DNA from: CAZCEC01 sp964497615
Lineage (GTDB): Bacteria; Chloroflexota; Anaerolineae; Anaerolineales; UBA6663
DNA: 45,860 nt
Direction of reading: 5' to 3'
NCBI GenBank assembly: GCA_964497615.1
Contig: CAZCEC010000051.1
Location: 1-45,860, forward strand
Below the pieces are notes generated by a model, which worked only from the letters and a program-made list of their open reading frames with translations, was not told where the DNA came from and made no database searches. Both the position numbers and the translations under genes were made by a program. This document shows, piece after piece, positions 34,176-42,377 of the stretch (position 1 is the stretch's first letter; each line of letters begins with the position of its first letter).

Positions 34176-34574
34176 GTGGCTCGGACGCTGTCTTTGGCGG
34201 ACAAACTAGACCTGCTGTTCCAGTACGGCGAATCCCGCGGCATCTCCTCGGCCTATCGTACCATAGCCGACGCCACGGACGAGAACGCCAACAATATCCG
34301 CAAGATTCACCGTGGGGAAAACACCAACCCAGGGCTAAAAATCCTGACCGCGTTAGTCGGGTACTTCAGGGTAGATCTGGCCTATTTCAATTGCCAGACC
34401 AAGGCCGAGTGCCAGGCCTATCTGGCCAAGTACCCTGCCGCGCACGAACTTGAGGAAATCAAGCTGCGGGCAAACGGCATGTCGGAAACCGGGCTGGCGG
34501 CCCTACGCAATATGATGGACTTCGTCCGGAAAGCCGAAGGGCTGCCGCCGGTTGAGTCCTCGGAGGATGAGTAG
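34176..34574 (+). CDS. XRE-family transcriptional regulator
   Basis: A 132-residue regulator with an N-terminal helix-turn-helix of the XRE/Cro type (about 4-65, with SAYRTIADATDENANNIRKI) and a helical C-terminal part (about 85-125). Such proteins paired with ImmA-like proteases repress element or prophage promoters until they are cleaved. The GTG at 34176 follows CGGAGG; an in-frame ATG at 34137 sits inside the AT-rich box and lacks a ribosome site. It is the first gene of a four-gene operon with the protease, a membrane protein and an isoprenoid synthase. Confidence 0.8.
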   Translation: MARTLSLADKLDLLFQYGESRGISSAYRTIADATDENANNIRKIHRGENTNPGLKILTALVGYFRVDLAYFNCQTKAECQAYLAKYPAAHELEEIKLRANGMSETGLAALRNMMDFVRKAEGLPPVESSEDE

Positions 34575-34618
34575 GCTGGGTTGTGTTGGCGTCCGTAGTG
34601 TTGGCAGGGGAGCGGCGA

Positions 34619-35161
34619 ATGGTGAACTCGTCACTGCGTGCGCGGATGATTCAGCAAATCGAAGGCTGGGGCTACGACTTCTCTCGGTTTGACATCGCCG
34701 GCTTTACCGCTTGGGTCGCGGCGCGACGCGGCCGGCCCATTCGAGTCGTCCCCATGCCATTGCCGCCCGAGCTGTTTGGCGCCTGGATCGAAGGGGACAC
34801 TGCCGACTACATCTTCTACGAGGACGAGCCCCTCCACGTCCACACCGTTCATATCCTCCTTCACGAGCTGTCCCACATCCTCTTGGGGCACAAGACGGTC
34901 CACGTTTGCAGTGATCTGATCACAACCGCCCAGCCCGCGCAGGCGTCAGAAAACGCGCAGGCAAGTCGATCCTTGAACGGCCTCTTCCGACAGGTGGGCT
35001 ACGCGGATGAGCAGGAAATCGAGGCTGAAACCCTGTCCAGCCTGATCCAGCACCGGGTGTACCAGCAGGCCGGCCTCGCCGCGCTCAGCCACGCCGGCCA
35101 GGGTTCTGATATGCAGCAGTTCATGCAAGGTCTGGGAATGGATGGCGGACAGGGAGGGTAG
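34619..35161 (+). CDS. ImmA/IrrE-family metallopeptidase
   Basis: A 180-residue zinc peptidase of the ImmA/IrrE family. The metal-binding motif HELSH is at 82-86, preceded by a beta strand (DYIFYED), and a later acidic EIEAETLSSL segment can supply the third ligand. In ICEBs1-type switches the ImmA protease cuts the XRE repressor and releases transfer genes. Here the adjacent XRE protein is the obvious substrate. The ATG at 34619 follows GGGGAGCGG; the GTG at 34583 is less likely. Confidence 0.85.
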   Translation: MVNSSLRARMIQQIEGWGYDFSRFDIAGFTAWVAARRGRPIRVVPMPLPPELFGAWIEGDTADYIFYEDEPLHVHTVHILLHELSHILLGHKTVHVCSDLITTAQPAQASENAQASRSLNGLFRQVGYADEQEIEAETLSSLIQHRVYQQAGLAALSHAGQGSDMQQFMQGLGMDGGQGG

Positions 35162-35164
35162 TCC

Positions 35165-36154
35165 ATGTCCATGAACGGCCTGGCTGCTCTGGTGGGCTGG
35201 GCGATGATCCTCTGGCGCCTCCCGCGTGTGCAGCTTCGCTCGGCCCATGCGCTGTACACGTTTGCCACGCTGGTCTGCTTTACCTTCGCCGCGACTTTCA
35301 GTACCCCGTATGTAGCGAGCTGGGTCGACACCCGAACACGGCTGCCGGCCTTCAGCCTGCTGGTGGAGTACTTGTTCGCGATCACTGCTGCCGTCGTCTG
35401 GGCGCTGAGCTGCTTGAGTCTGGATAAGGCGCTCCGCGCACGGCGCTGGCTGATTGCGCTCGCCCCGGCTGTCGCCGTTGGCCTGCTGGCGATCTGGTGG
35501 GTATACATGCCTGAAATGATCCCCGCGCGCTCGGAGACGGCCACGGGAGAGTTGTTGGTGACCACCCTGGCGCAAGGTTACGCCCTGGCGATCGTAGCCG
35601 CTATCGCCGTTCCGGCCCTTGCGCGCCGCGCAGCCAGCGAGCCTGCACTGCCTGTCCGGTTTCGGCTGCTGTGCATCCTCGCCACACAGATCATCCTGGC
35701 TGTCTGGTTCGGGGCTAGGACGATCCTGGGTCCGCTCGTGCTCTTGGGAGTTCTGCCGCGCACTTACTCCTTCTCGTTCGTGAACGTGCTGATTGGGCTG
35801 ATGATCCTGGCCTACACAGCCTCTCTCTTGCCTCCCCGATTTCTGGTTGGCGTGGCGCGCTGGGTGGTCCGTGGGCGTGATTGGCTTGCGCTGCGTCGTT
35901 TGTGCCGGGTCGAGCGGTGGACCGCCCATCTGCTGGACGCTGCCCCAGTCAAGGTCCCGTTTGCCGAGGCCTGGAACACCCCCGATTACGCCCTCTACCG
36001 CGTGGCAATCTCAATCCTCGACCGGCGCAAGGCCTTGGGTGCCGCTCCCAGCCCCAAGGCCCAGGGGCTAGCGAATCGCCTCAACCAGTTGGTGGCCGAA
36101 TCTCCTGACTACTTCGAAGTCGTGAACCGCCTGCAGCGGATTGGCTCACAATGA
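35165..36154 (+). CDS. Seven-helix membrane protein (MAB_1171c/DUF6545-like)
   Basis: A 329-residue protein with about seven membrane helices in the first 235 residues and a soluble C-terminal part of about 95 residues. From memory, this layout and the neighbouring XRE and ImmA-like genes resemble the actinobacterial MAB_1171c/DUF6545 putative transporters, whose function is not known to me. An AGGGAGGG ribosome site lies just upstream. The stop overlaps the start of the isoprenoid synthase gene, so a role in sensing or exporting its product is a reasonable guess. Confidence 0.6.
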   Translation: MSMNGLAALVGWAMILWRLPRVQLRSAHALYTFATLVCFTFAATFSTPYVASWVDTRTRLPAFSLLVEYLFAITAAVVWALSCLSLDKALRARRWLIALAPAVAVGLLAIWWVYMPEMIPARSETATGELLVTTLAQGYALAIVAAIAVPALARRAASEPALPVRFRLLCILATQIILAVWFGARTILGPLVLLGVLPRTYSFSFVNVLIGLMILAYTASLLPPRFLVGVARWVVRGRDWLALRRLCRVERWTAHLLDAAPVKVPFAEAWNTPDYALYRVAISILDRRKALGAAPSPKAQGLANRLNQLVAESPDYFEVVNRLQRIGSQ

Positions 36155-37059
36155 AGCCTGACTCAGGCCCGACCGATGCAAAGCTGCCACTGCCGCTGCG
36201 CGCGGCCTACGCGGCCGCCGAGAGCTACGTTCGTCACCATGAGAGCATGTTCTACACCGTATCCAGATTCCTGCCTCCTGATCGCCGGTCAGCCATGCGC
36301 GTGGCGTTCGCGTTCTTCCGGCTGGCGGACAACCAGGTGGACCGCGGGCACGTCTCGCTGGCGGAATTCCAGTTCTGGCGCCAGCGGGCTTTGCGCCCGG
36401 CCGCTGAGCAGACTGACCCAATCCTGGCCGCCTGGGCCGATGTCCGTGACAGGTATGCCATCGAGCCGCGCTACGTCAGCGACTTGCTGGACGGCATCGA
36501 GATGGACGCGGCGCCGCGCCGATACGCCACGCTGAACGATCTGAGGGGCTACTGCTATCACGTTGCCGGCACCGTCGGGCTGCTCTCTTTGAAGTTGCTG
36601 CACCTGGCCCCGGGCGTAACCTTTGAGCAGGCCGCGCCCCACGCCGTGGAGCTTTGCACGGCCCTGCAACTAATCAATATCATTCGAGACGTGGGCGAAG
36701 ATCTGGATTCCGGCCGGATTTACCTGCCGCTCGATGAGCTGACCGCTCACGGCCTTACCTATTCCGAAATCGAGGCCAGGGTCCATAATGAGCGCTTCCA
36801 GGCGCTCATGGGCCACCTGGCCGCGGTGGCACGACGCCACTACGATGCCGCCTGGCCGAAGCTCGCCCTGCTGTCGCGTACCGGCCGTTTTGTGGCCGGG
36901 GCAGGGGCGGTGTATTACCGGGCGTTGCTCGACGAGATGGAGCGCGGCGGATTTGACGTGTTTCATCGACGGCTGCGGTTTTCCACAGCCCGCAAACTCT
37001 GGATCGTGTTTTCTCGCTGGCCGGCCATCGCGCGACCACGCTCGCTTTCGGTTTGTTGA
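36151..37059 (+). CDS. Squalene/phytoene synthase family protein
   Basis: A 302-residue head-to-head prenyl synthase, which joins two prenyl diphosphates into squalene, phytoene or a relative. The first metal motif is Asp60-NQV-Asp64 (ADNQVD; canonical enzymes usually have a second Asp where Asn61 stands). The second is Asp180-VGE-Asp184 in IIRDVGEDL, followed by SGRIYLP, as in active enzymes. Length is normal. No desaturase, cyclase or prenyl diphosphate synthase gene is nearby, so the product would need host substrates and cannot be assigned. Its stop codon overlaps the -35 box of the next promoter. Confidence 0.85.
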   Translation: MKPDSGPTDAKLPLPLRAAYAAAESYVRHHESMFYTVSRFLPPDRRSAMRVAFAFFRLADNQVDRGHVSLAEFQFWRQRALRPAAEQTDPILAAWADVRDRYAIEPRYVSDLLDGIEMDAAPRRYATLNDLRGYCYHVAGTVGLLSLKLLHLAPGVTFEQAAPHAVELCTALQLINIIRDVGEDLDSGRIYLPLDELTAHGLTYSEIEARVHNERFQALMGHLAAVARRHYDAAWPKLALLSRTGRFVAGAGAVYYRALLDEMERGGFDVFHRRLRFSTARKLWIVFSRWPAIARPRSLSVC

Positions 37060-37083
37060 CACGCCCCGAGGCTCAAGTACAAT
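37056..37083 (+). promoter_or_regulatory. Near-consensus sigma-70 promoter
   Basis: TTGACA at 37056-37061 and TACAAT at 37078-37083 are separated by 16 bp. The predicted start is near 37090, directly at the first base of a hairpin. It overlaps the stop of the isoprenoid synthase gene, and it is the best-matching promoter seen in the window. Confidence 0.75.
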
Positions 37084-37089
37084 CCTGCC

Positions 37090-37143
37090 TGCCCGGAGCA
37101 ATCCGGGTACACCCCGTGGCCCCCCTCCGCGGGGTGTTTCGTT
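37090..37143 (+). ncRNA. Candidate small RNA of about 54 nt
   Basis: The predicted transcript starts near 37090 and would fold into a 5' hairpin (GCCCGG 37091-37096 with CCGGGT 37103-37108), immediately followed by the terminator hairpin at 37109-37137. No ORF fits. It could be a free small RNA or a constitutively terminated leader of the HNH gene. No antiterminator pairing was seen. Confidence 0.45.
37109..37143 (+). terminator. Rho-independent terminator
   Basis: ACACCCCG (37109-37116) pairs perfectly with CGGGGTGT (37130-37137), giving 8 bp plus a possible G-U pair, and is followed by TTCGTTGTT. It would end both the XRE-to-isoprenoid-synthase operon and the short transcript from 37090. 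Confidence 0.75.
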
Positions 37144-37218
37144 GTTAGCATTGTAATGTCAACCTCGCTGTGCCGCTTTGAACAGACCCGTGCCCACGTT
37201 CGCGCGGGGCGTGCATCG

Positions 37219-37244
37219 GGGGTATACTCAGCGGCAAATACCCC
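37219..37244 (+). promoter_or_regulatory. Dyad overlapping the -10 box of the HNH gene
   Basis: GGGGTAT (37219-37225) and ATACCCC (37238-37244) form a 7-bp inverted repeat. A -10 box TATACT (37223-37228) overlaps the left arm. It lies about 50 bp before the HNH start and could be an operator; no clear -35 was found. Apart from this dyad I see nothing else in 37144-37291. Confidence 0.45.
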
Positions 37245-37291
37245 GTCACATCAACCGATTAGTTACTTCACACTGTCCGTAGGGGGACTCC

Positions 37292-38074
37292 ATGCCGTTC
37301 CCAGAACCCATTCGTCAGCGCGTCAAAGAGCGGGCTGCTTTCACCTGCTGTTGGTGCCGCAATCCGATGAACAAGGTCGAGGTGCACCACATCATCCCTG
37401 CCGCCGAAGGCGGCCCAGACACAGAAGACAACGCCGCACCTCTTTGTGGCACCTGTCACGATCTCTTTGGGCAGAATCCAGGCCTGCGCAAGGAAATGAT
37501 CAGCCGGCGAAATGATTGGTACGAGCGCTGTGCACGCGGGCCTGAGTTTCTGTGGCCAATCGCATTTGATGTCCCTCTTCTGGAGCACGTCACCGCAATA
37601 CCGGTGGTGGAGAGCATTGGTCCGTACAGCGGCATTCGGCTGACCGATAGGAGCGTCACGGACCCGAATCGGCCTCCCTCGCTGTACTTGTCGATCTACT
37701 TTCGAACAAGTCGATTGTTCGGTGACCGTGCTCCTGGCACCGAGAAGTGGCTGTATCTGCAGGGCGACATGCGCCCGGCATTGAATGTGCGGATCCACGT
37801 CCGCGCCCTGAATCGGCGCGATACCGAAGAGATAATGAAATATCTGCGCGGCGAGAACGCGGGCTGGACGCTGCGGGGATACTCGGTCGGGCGCCCTGAC
37901 CGATCATCAGATGACGTGTTTGAGCTGTGGCGCGAAAACGACGACAACCGCCTCATGATATCCACGTTTTCGCCGACCAATGCAGGCATTTCGGTCCACG
38001 CGCGGGTATCATCGGTCGCTGTCCGAGCGCTGTTTGACTACCTTCAGATGGTTGGCTTTGCCAATTGGGCATAG
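37292..38074 (+). CDS. HNH endonuclease-domain protein
   Basis: A 260-residue protein. An N-terminal HNH domain has Cys19 and Cys22, the catalytic His32-His33 in VEVHHIIP, Asn47, then Cys52, Cys55 and His56 in LCGTCH, all intact. The C-terminal 180 residues form a domain that I do not recognise, likely a sensor or DNA-binding part. Base composition is less GC-rich than the conjugation genes. With the AlbA_2 gene that follows 46 bp later it may form a defence pair; this is inferred from domain types and from the adjacent restriction locus. Confidence 0.8.
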   Translation: MPFPEPIRQRVKERAAFTCCWCRNPMNKVEVHHIIPAAEGGPDTEDNAAPLCGTCHDLFGQNPGLRKEMISRRNDWYERCARGPEFLWPIAFDVPLLEHVTAIPVVESIGPYSGIRLTDRSVTDPNRPPSLYLSIYFRTSRLFGDRAPGTEKWLYLQGDMRPALNVRIHVRALNRRDTEEIMKYLRGENAGWTLRGYSVGRPDRSSDDVFELWRENDDNRLMISTFSPTNAGISVHARVSSVAVRALFDYLQMVGFANWA

Positions 38075-38120
38075 GCCCTGTTTCTGGAATCCACCGACTG
38101 CCCAGAACGCGGATTAGGCA

Positions 38121-39395
38121 ATGTACAACATACCGCAGGGCCAAATCACCTTTGCCGACGTAAGAAACTTCTGCGCCGACGGCCATGAAGAAAGCTTGAT
38201 TCTGGATTACAAGAGCGACTGGCCGAGCGAGCTTAATCGCGTCCTCTGCGGCATGGCGAATGTGCAGGGTGGCATGGTGCTTGTAGGGGTGGGCACCCAG
38301 CCCGGCACGCGCCTTCCGGCATGGCCCCCGCCCGGCGTCGAGGGAACGGACGATCAGCTCAATCAGCGCGTGGTTCAGATTGCCTACGATGCAATCTATC
38401 CGCCGATCTTTCCTTTGGTTGACATCGTGCGGCTGGACTCAGATCCCGCGAGGGCCATTGTAGTGATCCGAGTTGACGCCAGCCGCCTGTTGCATGCGAC
38501 GGACCAACGCCGCCGTGTATACGTTCGGGTGTTCGACCATACCCGTGGCGTTCTGAACGACCTCGCCAATCTTTCGCAACTGGACTGGCTGTTCCAACAG
38601 CGCGCGAGAAGCATTGAGCTCCGCGAAAGTGCCATTGGGCGCTCTGAAGAACGCGCCAAAGCCCACATTTCGAGATACTTGAGGCCGACAGAGTCGAATG
38701 TTCCTCTGCCAATCGTGGCCATCCGGGCAATTCCAACGTTTCCCCAGGCGTCTGCCGCTAGAACAGCCTCCGAAGTTTTCCAGAAGGCGAGTGCAATTGG
38801 AAGCGTAAAGGCAGCTCCGCCGCACTCAAGCCTTGTAATACCCCATCGTGGGCGGTGGCGGACGACAGCGGACGGAGCCTTTGCCTTGCCACTCGGCCCT
38901 GAGGCAACTCCCCAATATGCTGAGACTAGCATTCAGGGCTTGGTCTACCTTGAGCAGGTATTGCCAACACAGTCCGCAACTGATCGAGACACTGATCAGC
39001 AAATCAGGGTTGTGCGTGGGTACAGTGTTCTGGCCTGCGTCGATGCTTTTGTGAGCTTCGCCGCCCAGTTCTATCAAAGGCTCCATTGGCATGGTCCCAT
39101 CCAACTGCATGCTTCGTTAAAAGGAGCGCAGGGCATAGTGCTGGACCACCGCCACCCACACCATTGGTCTGACCCGATGTATGAACCTAGCTCAGAGCGA
39201 TTCACGCAAGATGCCGAGTTGGTCCTTTTTGGTGGTGAGTTGCAGGCACAGACTTTCGGTGACGCCAAGCGGGCAGTATTGACGAATGTTGCCCAAAACC
39301 TCATGTGGGCCTTTGGTTTTGCTGACGACCGGGAGCAGTTGGCTGATTACGTGGCTGGTCTGTTGGAATGGCCCAAGGAGTCCGCCGTCCATTGA
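38121..39395 (+). CDS. AlbA_2/Schlafen-like nucleic-acid-binding protein
   Basis: A 424-residue protein whose first 170 residues match the AlbA_2 (divergent AAA-4, Schlafen-core) domain: EESLILDYKSDWP (Glu23-Glu24 and Lys31), then MANVQGGMVLVGVG and a RVYVRVFDHTR strand. Related domains occur in tRNA- or DNA-binding stress and defence proteins. The remaining 250 residues are not recognised. It shares the lower GC content of the HNH gene upstream. It ends 10 bp before the N gap, so anything directly downstream may be missing. Confidence 0.72.
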   Translation: MYNIPQGQITFADVRNFCADGHEESLILDYKSDWPSELNRVLCGMANVQGGMVLVGVGTQPGTRLPAWPPPGVEGTDDQLNQRVVQIAYDAIYPPIFPLVDIVRLDSDPARAIVVIRVDASRLLHATDQRRRVYVRVFDHTRGVLNDLANLSQLDWLFQQRARSIELRESAIGRSEERAKAHISRYLRPTESNVPLPIVAIRAIPTFPQASAARTASEVFQKASAIGSVKAAPPHSSLVIPHRGRWRTTADGAFALPLGPEATPQYAETSIQGLVYLEQVLPTQSATDRDTDQQIRVVRGYSVLACVDAFVSFAAQFYQRLHWHGPIQLHASLKGAQGIVLDHRHPHHWSDPMYEPSSERFTQDAELVLFGGELQAQTFGDAKRAVLTNVAQNLMWAFGFADDREQLADYVAGLLEWPKESAVH

Positions 39396-39405
39396 AGGCT
39401 TCCTG

Positions 39406-39415
39406 NNNNNNNNNN
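39406..39415. other. Assembly gap (10 N)
   Basis: Ten N bases join two contigs. True gap size is unknown, so linkage of the restriction locus to the left part depends on scaffolding. Confidence 0.99.
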
Positions 39416-39422
39416 CGCCGGC

Positions 39423-39451
39423 TTGCTCGTATTTATTGTCACATCTAGAAT
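39423..39451 (+). promoter_or_regulatory. Putative promoter giving a leaderless hsdM mRNA
   Basis: TTGCTC (39423-39428) and TAGAAT (39446-39451) have 17-bp spacing. Transcription would start at about 39458, the A of the hsdM ATG, and no ribosome site precedes that codon. Confidence 0.45.
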
Positions 39452-39457
39452 CGCGTC

Positions 39458-41041
39458 ATGCCCGCTCCTGAAACGCTCCCCTTACCATTTCCTTCCGCCA
39501 CCAACGGCCGCCTCGACATCAAGACCCTCGAGTCCTGGCTCTGGGATGCCGCCTGCTCTATACGCGGCGCCCTCGACGCGCCCAAGTACAAGGACTACAT
39601 CCTGCCTCTGATTTTCGCCAAGCGCCTGTCGGACGTGTTCGACGACGAGATGGCGCGGCTGGCCGAGGAGTTTGGCGACGCCGAGACGGCGCAATTTTTG
39701 GTAGCGAGGGATCACGGCCTGGTCCGGTTCTATATACCGCCGAAGGGCGCCTGGGCGGAGGTGCGCCGCTCGGCTACCAACGTCGGCGAGCGCGTGACCG
39801 ACGCGCTGCGCGCCATTGCGCGCGAAAACCCCTCGCTGCACGGCGTGATTGACATCGTGGACTTCAATGCCACCGTCAGCGGCCAGCGTATCCTCGACGA
39901 CGGCAAGCTATGGCAGCTCATCGAGATTATCAGCCGGCACCGCCTGGGGCTGGCCGACGCCGAGCCCGACATCCTGGGCCGGGCCTACGAGTACCTGCTG
40001 CGGAAGTTCGCGGAGGGGCAGGGGCAGAGCGCGGGCGAGTTCTACACGCCTAAGGAAGTCGGCTGGACCATCGCCTACCTGCTCGACCCGCAGCCGGGCC
40101 AGGCCGTGTACGACCCGGCCTGCGGCTCCGCGGGCTTGCTGGTCAAGTGCCAGCTTGCCGCGCTCGAGCGCGCCCCGGCGCCGGATGGCCCTGAGCCACA
40201 GCCGCTGCGGCTGTACGGCCAGGAGATGAACCACGTCACCTACGCCATCGCCAAGATGAACATGATCATCCACGACATGGCCGGCGAGATCGCCATCGGT
40301 GACACCTTCCGCAACCCCAAGCTGCTGGACGGTAGCCGCCTGCGCAAGTTCGATCTGGTGGCCGCCAACCCCATGTGGAACCAGGACGGCTACGCGGCTG
40401 ACTTCTACGAGAACGACCCATTCGAGCGCTTCTCGCACGTGCCGCCGGCCAGCTCGGCTGACTGGGGCTGGGCCCAGCACATCGCCGCCTCGCTCAACGA
40501 CGCCGGCCGCGCCGCCATCGTGCTCGACACCGGCGCCGTCTCGCGCGCCAGCGGCAGCCAGTCGTCCAACAAGGAAAAGGAGGCTCGCCGCGCCCTGGCC
40601 CAGCGCGACTGGATCGAGGGGATTGTGCTGCTCCCGGAGAACCTGTTCTACAACACCACCGCCCCCGGCATCCTCCTGCTGCTGAACAAGCGCAAGCCGG
40701 CCGCGCGCCAGGGCCAGATCATGCTGATCAACGCCTCGCAGGCGTTCGAAAAGGGCCGGCCCAAGAACTTCATACCGGACGGCGATATCCGGCGCATTGC
40801 CCAAACCTTCCACGCCTGGCAGCCAGTGGACCAGTTCGCGCGGGTGATCACCCTGGCCGAGGCTGAACAGAACGACTGGAACCTGAGCCCGTCGCGCTAC
40901 GTGAGTACCGGCCAGGCCGAGCAGCACCGCGACATACAGAGCATCATCGACGACCTAGCGACGGCGCACGCCGAGGCCGAAGTGCTCGACGTGGAGCTGA
41001 ATGGCATTCTGAAGTCGTTGGGGTATCAGCCGTATGCTTGA
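39458..41041 (+). CDS. hsdM: Type I restriction-modification methyltransferase subunit
   Basis: A 527-residue N6-adenine methyltransferase subunit HsdM. A helical N-terminal domain (about 20-175) precedes the catalytic domain. Motif I is DPACGSAG at 219-226. The catalytic motif reads NPMW at 304-307, a variant of the usual NPPF/NPPY. Conserved GEFYTPKEV and the AIVLDTGAVSR and IEGIVLLPENLFYNTTAPG regions are present. High GC content, like the left part of the window. It overlaps hsdS by 8 bp. With HsdS it methylates the host recognition site; with HsdR it forms the restriction complex. Confidence 0.94.
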   Translation: MPAPETLPLPFPSATNGRLDIKTLESWLWDAACSIRGALDAPKYKDYILPLIFAKRLSDVFDDEMARLAEEFGDAETAQFLVARDHGLVRFYIPPKGAWAEVRRSATNVGERVTDALRAIARENPSLHGVIDIVDFNATVSGQRILDDGKLWQLIEIISRHRLGLADAEPDILGRAYEYLLRKFAEGQGQSAGEFYTPKEVGWTIAYLLDPQPGQAVYDPACGSAGLLVKCQLAALERAPAPDGPEPQPLRLYGQEMNHVTYAIAKMNMIIHDMAGEIAIGDTFRNPKLLDGSRLRKFDLVAANPMWNQDGYAADFYENDPFERFSHVPPASSADWGWAQHIAASLNDAGRAAIVLDTGAVSRASGSQSSNKEKEARRALAQRDWIEGIVLLPENLFYNTTAPGILLLLNKRKPAARQGQIMLINASQAFEKGRPKNFIPDGDIRRIAQTFHAWQPVDQFARVITLAEAEQNDWNLSPSRYVSTGQAEQHRDIQSIIDDLATAHAEAEVLDVELNGILKSLGYQPYA

Positions 41042-42365
41042 AAGTGTTGTGGAGGCAGCAGGACCCCCCTCGGACGGTTTCCGACAGTCGGAAATTGGCT
41101 TGTTTCCTAGTGACTGGGGTCTGGCCACTTTGGGCGACTTGTTCGAAATCAAGCAGGGAAAGGCCCTATCGCAGAAGAATCGCACAGGAAAATCGCCCAG
41201 ACCGTTCTTGAGAACCGCGAATGTCTTGTGGGGGCAGCTTGACCTGCGATCCGTTGACTCAATGGACTTCACAGATGCGGAGGCCGAGCGCCTGGATCTG
41301 CGGGTGAATGACCTCCTGGTCTGTGAAGGAGGAGATGTTGGGCGAACTGCAATTTGGCGCGGTGAGATTGAGAATTGCAGCTACCAGAATCACATTCACC
41401 GCCTGCGTCTGCGTGATCAAAGAGTCGTCCCCGAGTTTGTCATGTACTGGATGCAAGCTGCGCTAACACTGCTGGGCATTTACGAAGGCGCAGCGAATAG
41501 GACCACCATACCCAATCTCTCTCGTGCCAGATTGAGCACATTTGTTATTCCAGTACCGTCGCTCATAGAGCAACGCTCCATCGCCCACGTCCTCTCCCGC
41601 CTCCAGGCCGCCGCCGAGGCCCAGGCCGCCATCGCCGCGCGGGTGCGCGAGCTGAAGCGGGCGCTGATGGCGAAGCTGTTCACCGAAGGGCTGCGAGGTG
41701 AACCGCTGAAGGAGACGGAGATTGGGCCGGTGCCAGAGGGGTGGGAAATAGGGCAATTGGGCGCTTTCCTAACCCAAGCACAATATGGTCTTTCCGTCCG
41801 TGGCGAGAAGTCAGGTCAATACCCGGTACTACGAATGACCAATCAGCAGGACGGTGCCATTGTCGGTACCAACCTCCAGTACGTTAACATATCGCAGGCG
41901 GAGTTTGAGAGATTTCGGCTTCATCCTGGAGAACTGTTGTTCAATCGGACCAACAGCATTGACTTGGTGGGCCGAACTGCGCTTTTCGATCTTGAGGGGG
42001 ATTTCGTTTTTGCCTCTTACCTGATTCGCCTGGTAGTCCGTGGCGAAAAGCTAGATCCACGCTACCTAAACCACTATCTCAACGATGAGACAACTCAAGC
42101 ACGCCTGAAGGGCCTGGCAACGCGCGGTGTGAGCCAATCCAACATCAGCGCCAGCCGTTTGCGGACGTTTGTTGTCCCGGTGCCTTCACTGGGGGAGCAA
42201 GGTGAGATCGTTGATGTGCTTCAAGCGGTTGATGCCAAAGTCAGGTCGGCAGAGCACAAGCGGATCCGGCTGGAGGAGCTATTCCGGGTGCTGCTGAGGT
42301 CGTTGATGACGGGCCAAGTACGGCCCCATGGTGTGCTCGCCGGCCTCTCGCTAGCGATGTCATAG
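41034..42365 (+). CDS. hsdS: Type I specificity subunit
   Basis: A 443-residue HsdS with two target-recognition domains: one at about 15-180 (starting near IGLFPSDWGLATLGDLFEIK) and one at about 220-400 (near IGPVPEGWEIGQLGAFLTQ). Each is followed by a conserved helical spacer. The recognition domains are visibly less GC-rich than the central spacer (about 41580-41745). This mosaic pattern is expected when recognition domains are swapped by recombination. The target sequence cannot be read from the protein. Confidence 0.92.
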   Translation: MLESVVEAAGPPSDGFRQSEIGLFPSDWGLATLGDLFEIKQGKALSQKNRTGKSPRPFLRTANVLWGQLDLRSVDSMDFTDAEAERLDLRVNDLLVCEGGDVGRTAIWRGEIENCSYQNHIHRLRLRDQRVVPEFVMYWMQAALTLLGIYEGAANRTTIPNLSRARLSTFVIPVPSLIEQRSIAHVLSRLQAAAEAQAAIAARVRELKRALMAKLFTEGLRGEPLKETEIGPVPEGWEIGQLGAFLTQAQYGLSVRGEKSGQYPVLRMTNQQDGAIVGTNLQYVNISQAEFERFRLHPGELLFNRTNSIDLVGRTALFDLEGDFVFASYLIRLVVRGEKLDPRYLNHYLNDETTQARLKGLATRGVSQSNISASRLRTFVVPVPSLGEQGEIVDVLQAVDAKVRSAEHKRIRLEELFRVLLRSLMTGQVRPHGVLAGLSLAMS

Positions 42366-42377
42366 GGGAGTAATCAC

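Noticed and set aside
39286..39471. Short frame running across the N gap
   Set aside because: It depends on the ten unknown bases and overlaps two real genes in other frames.
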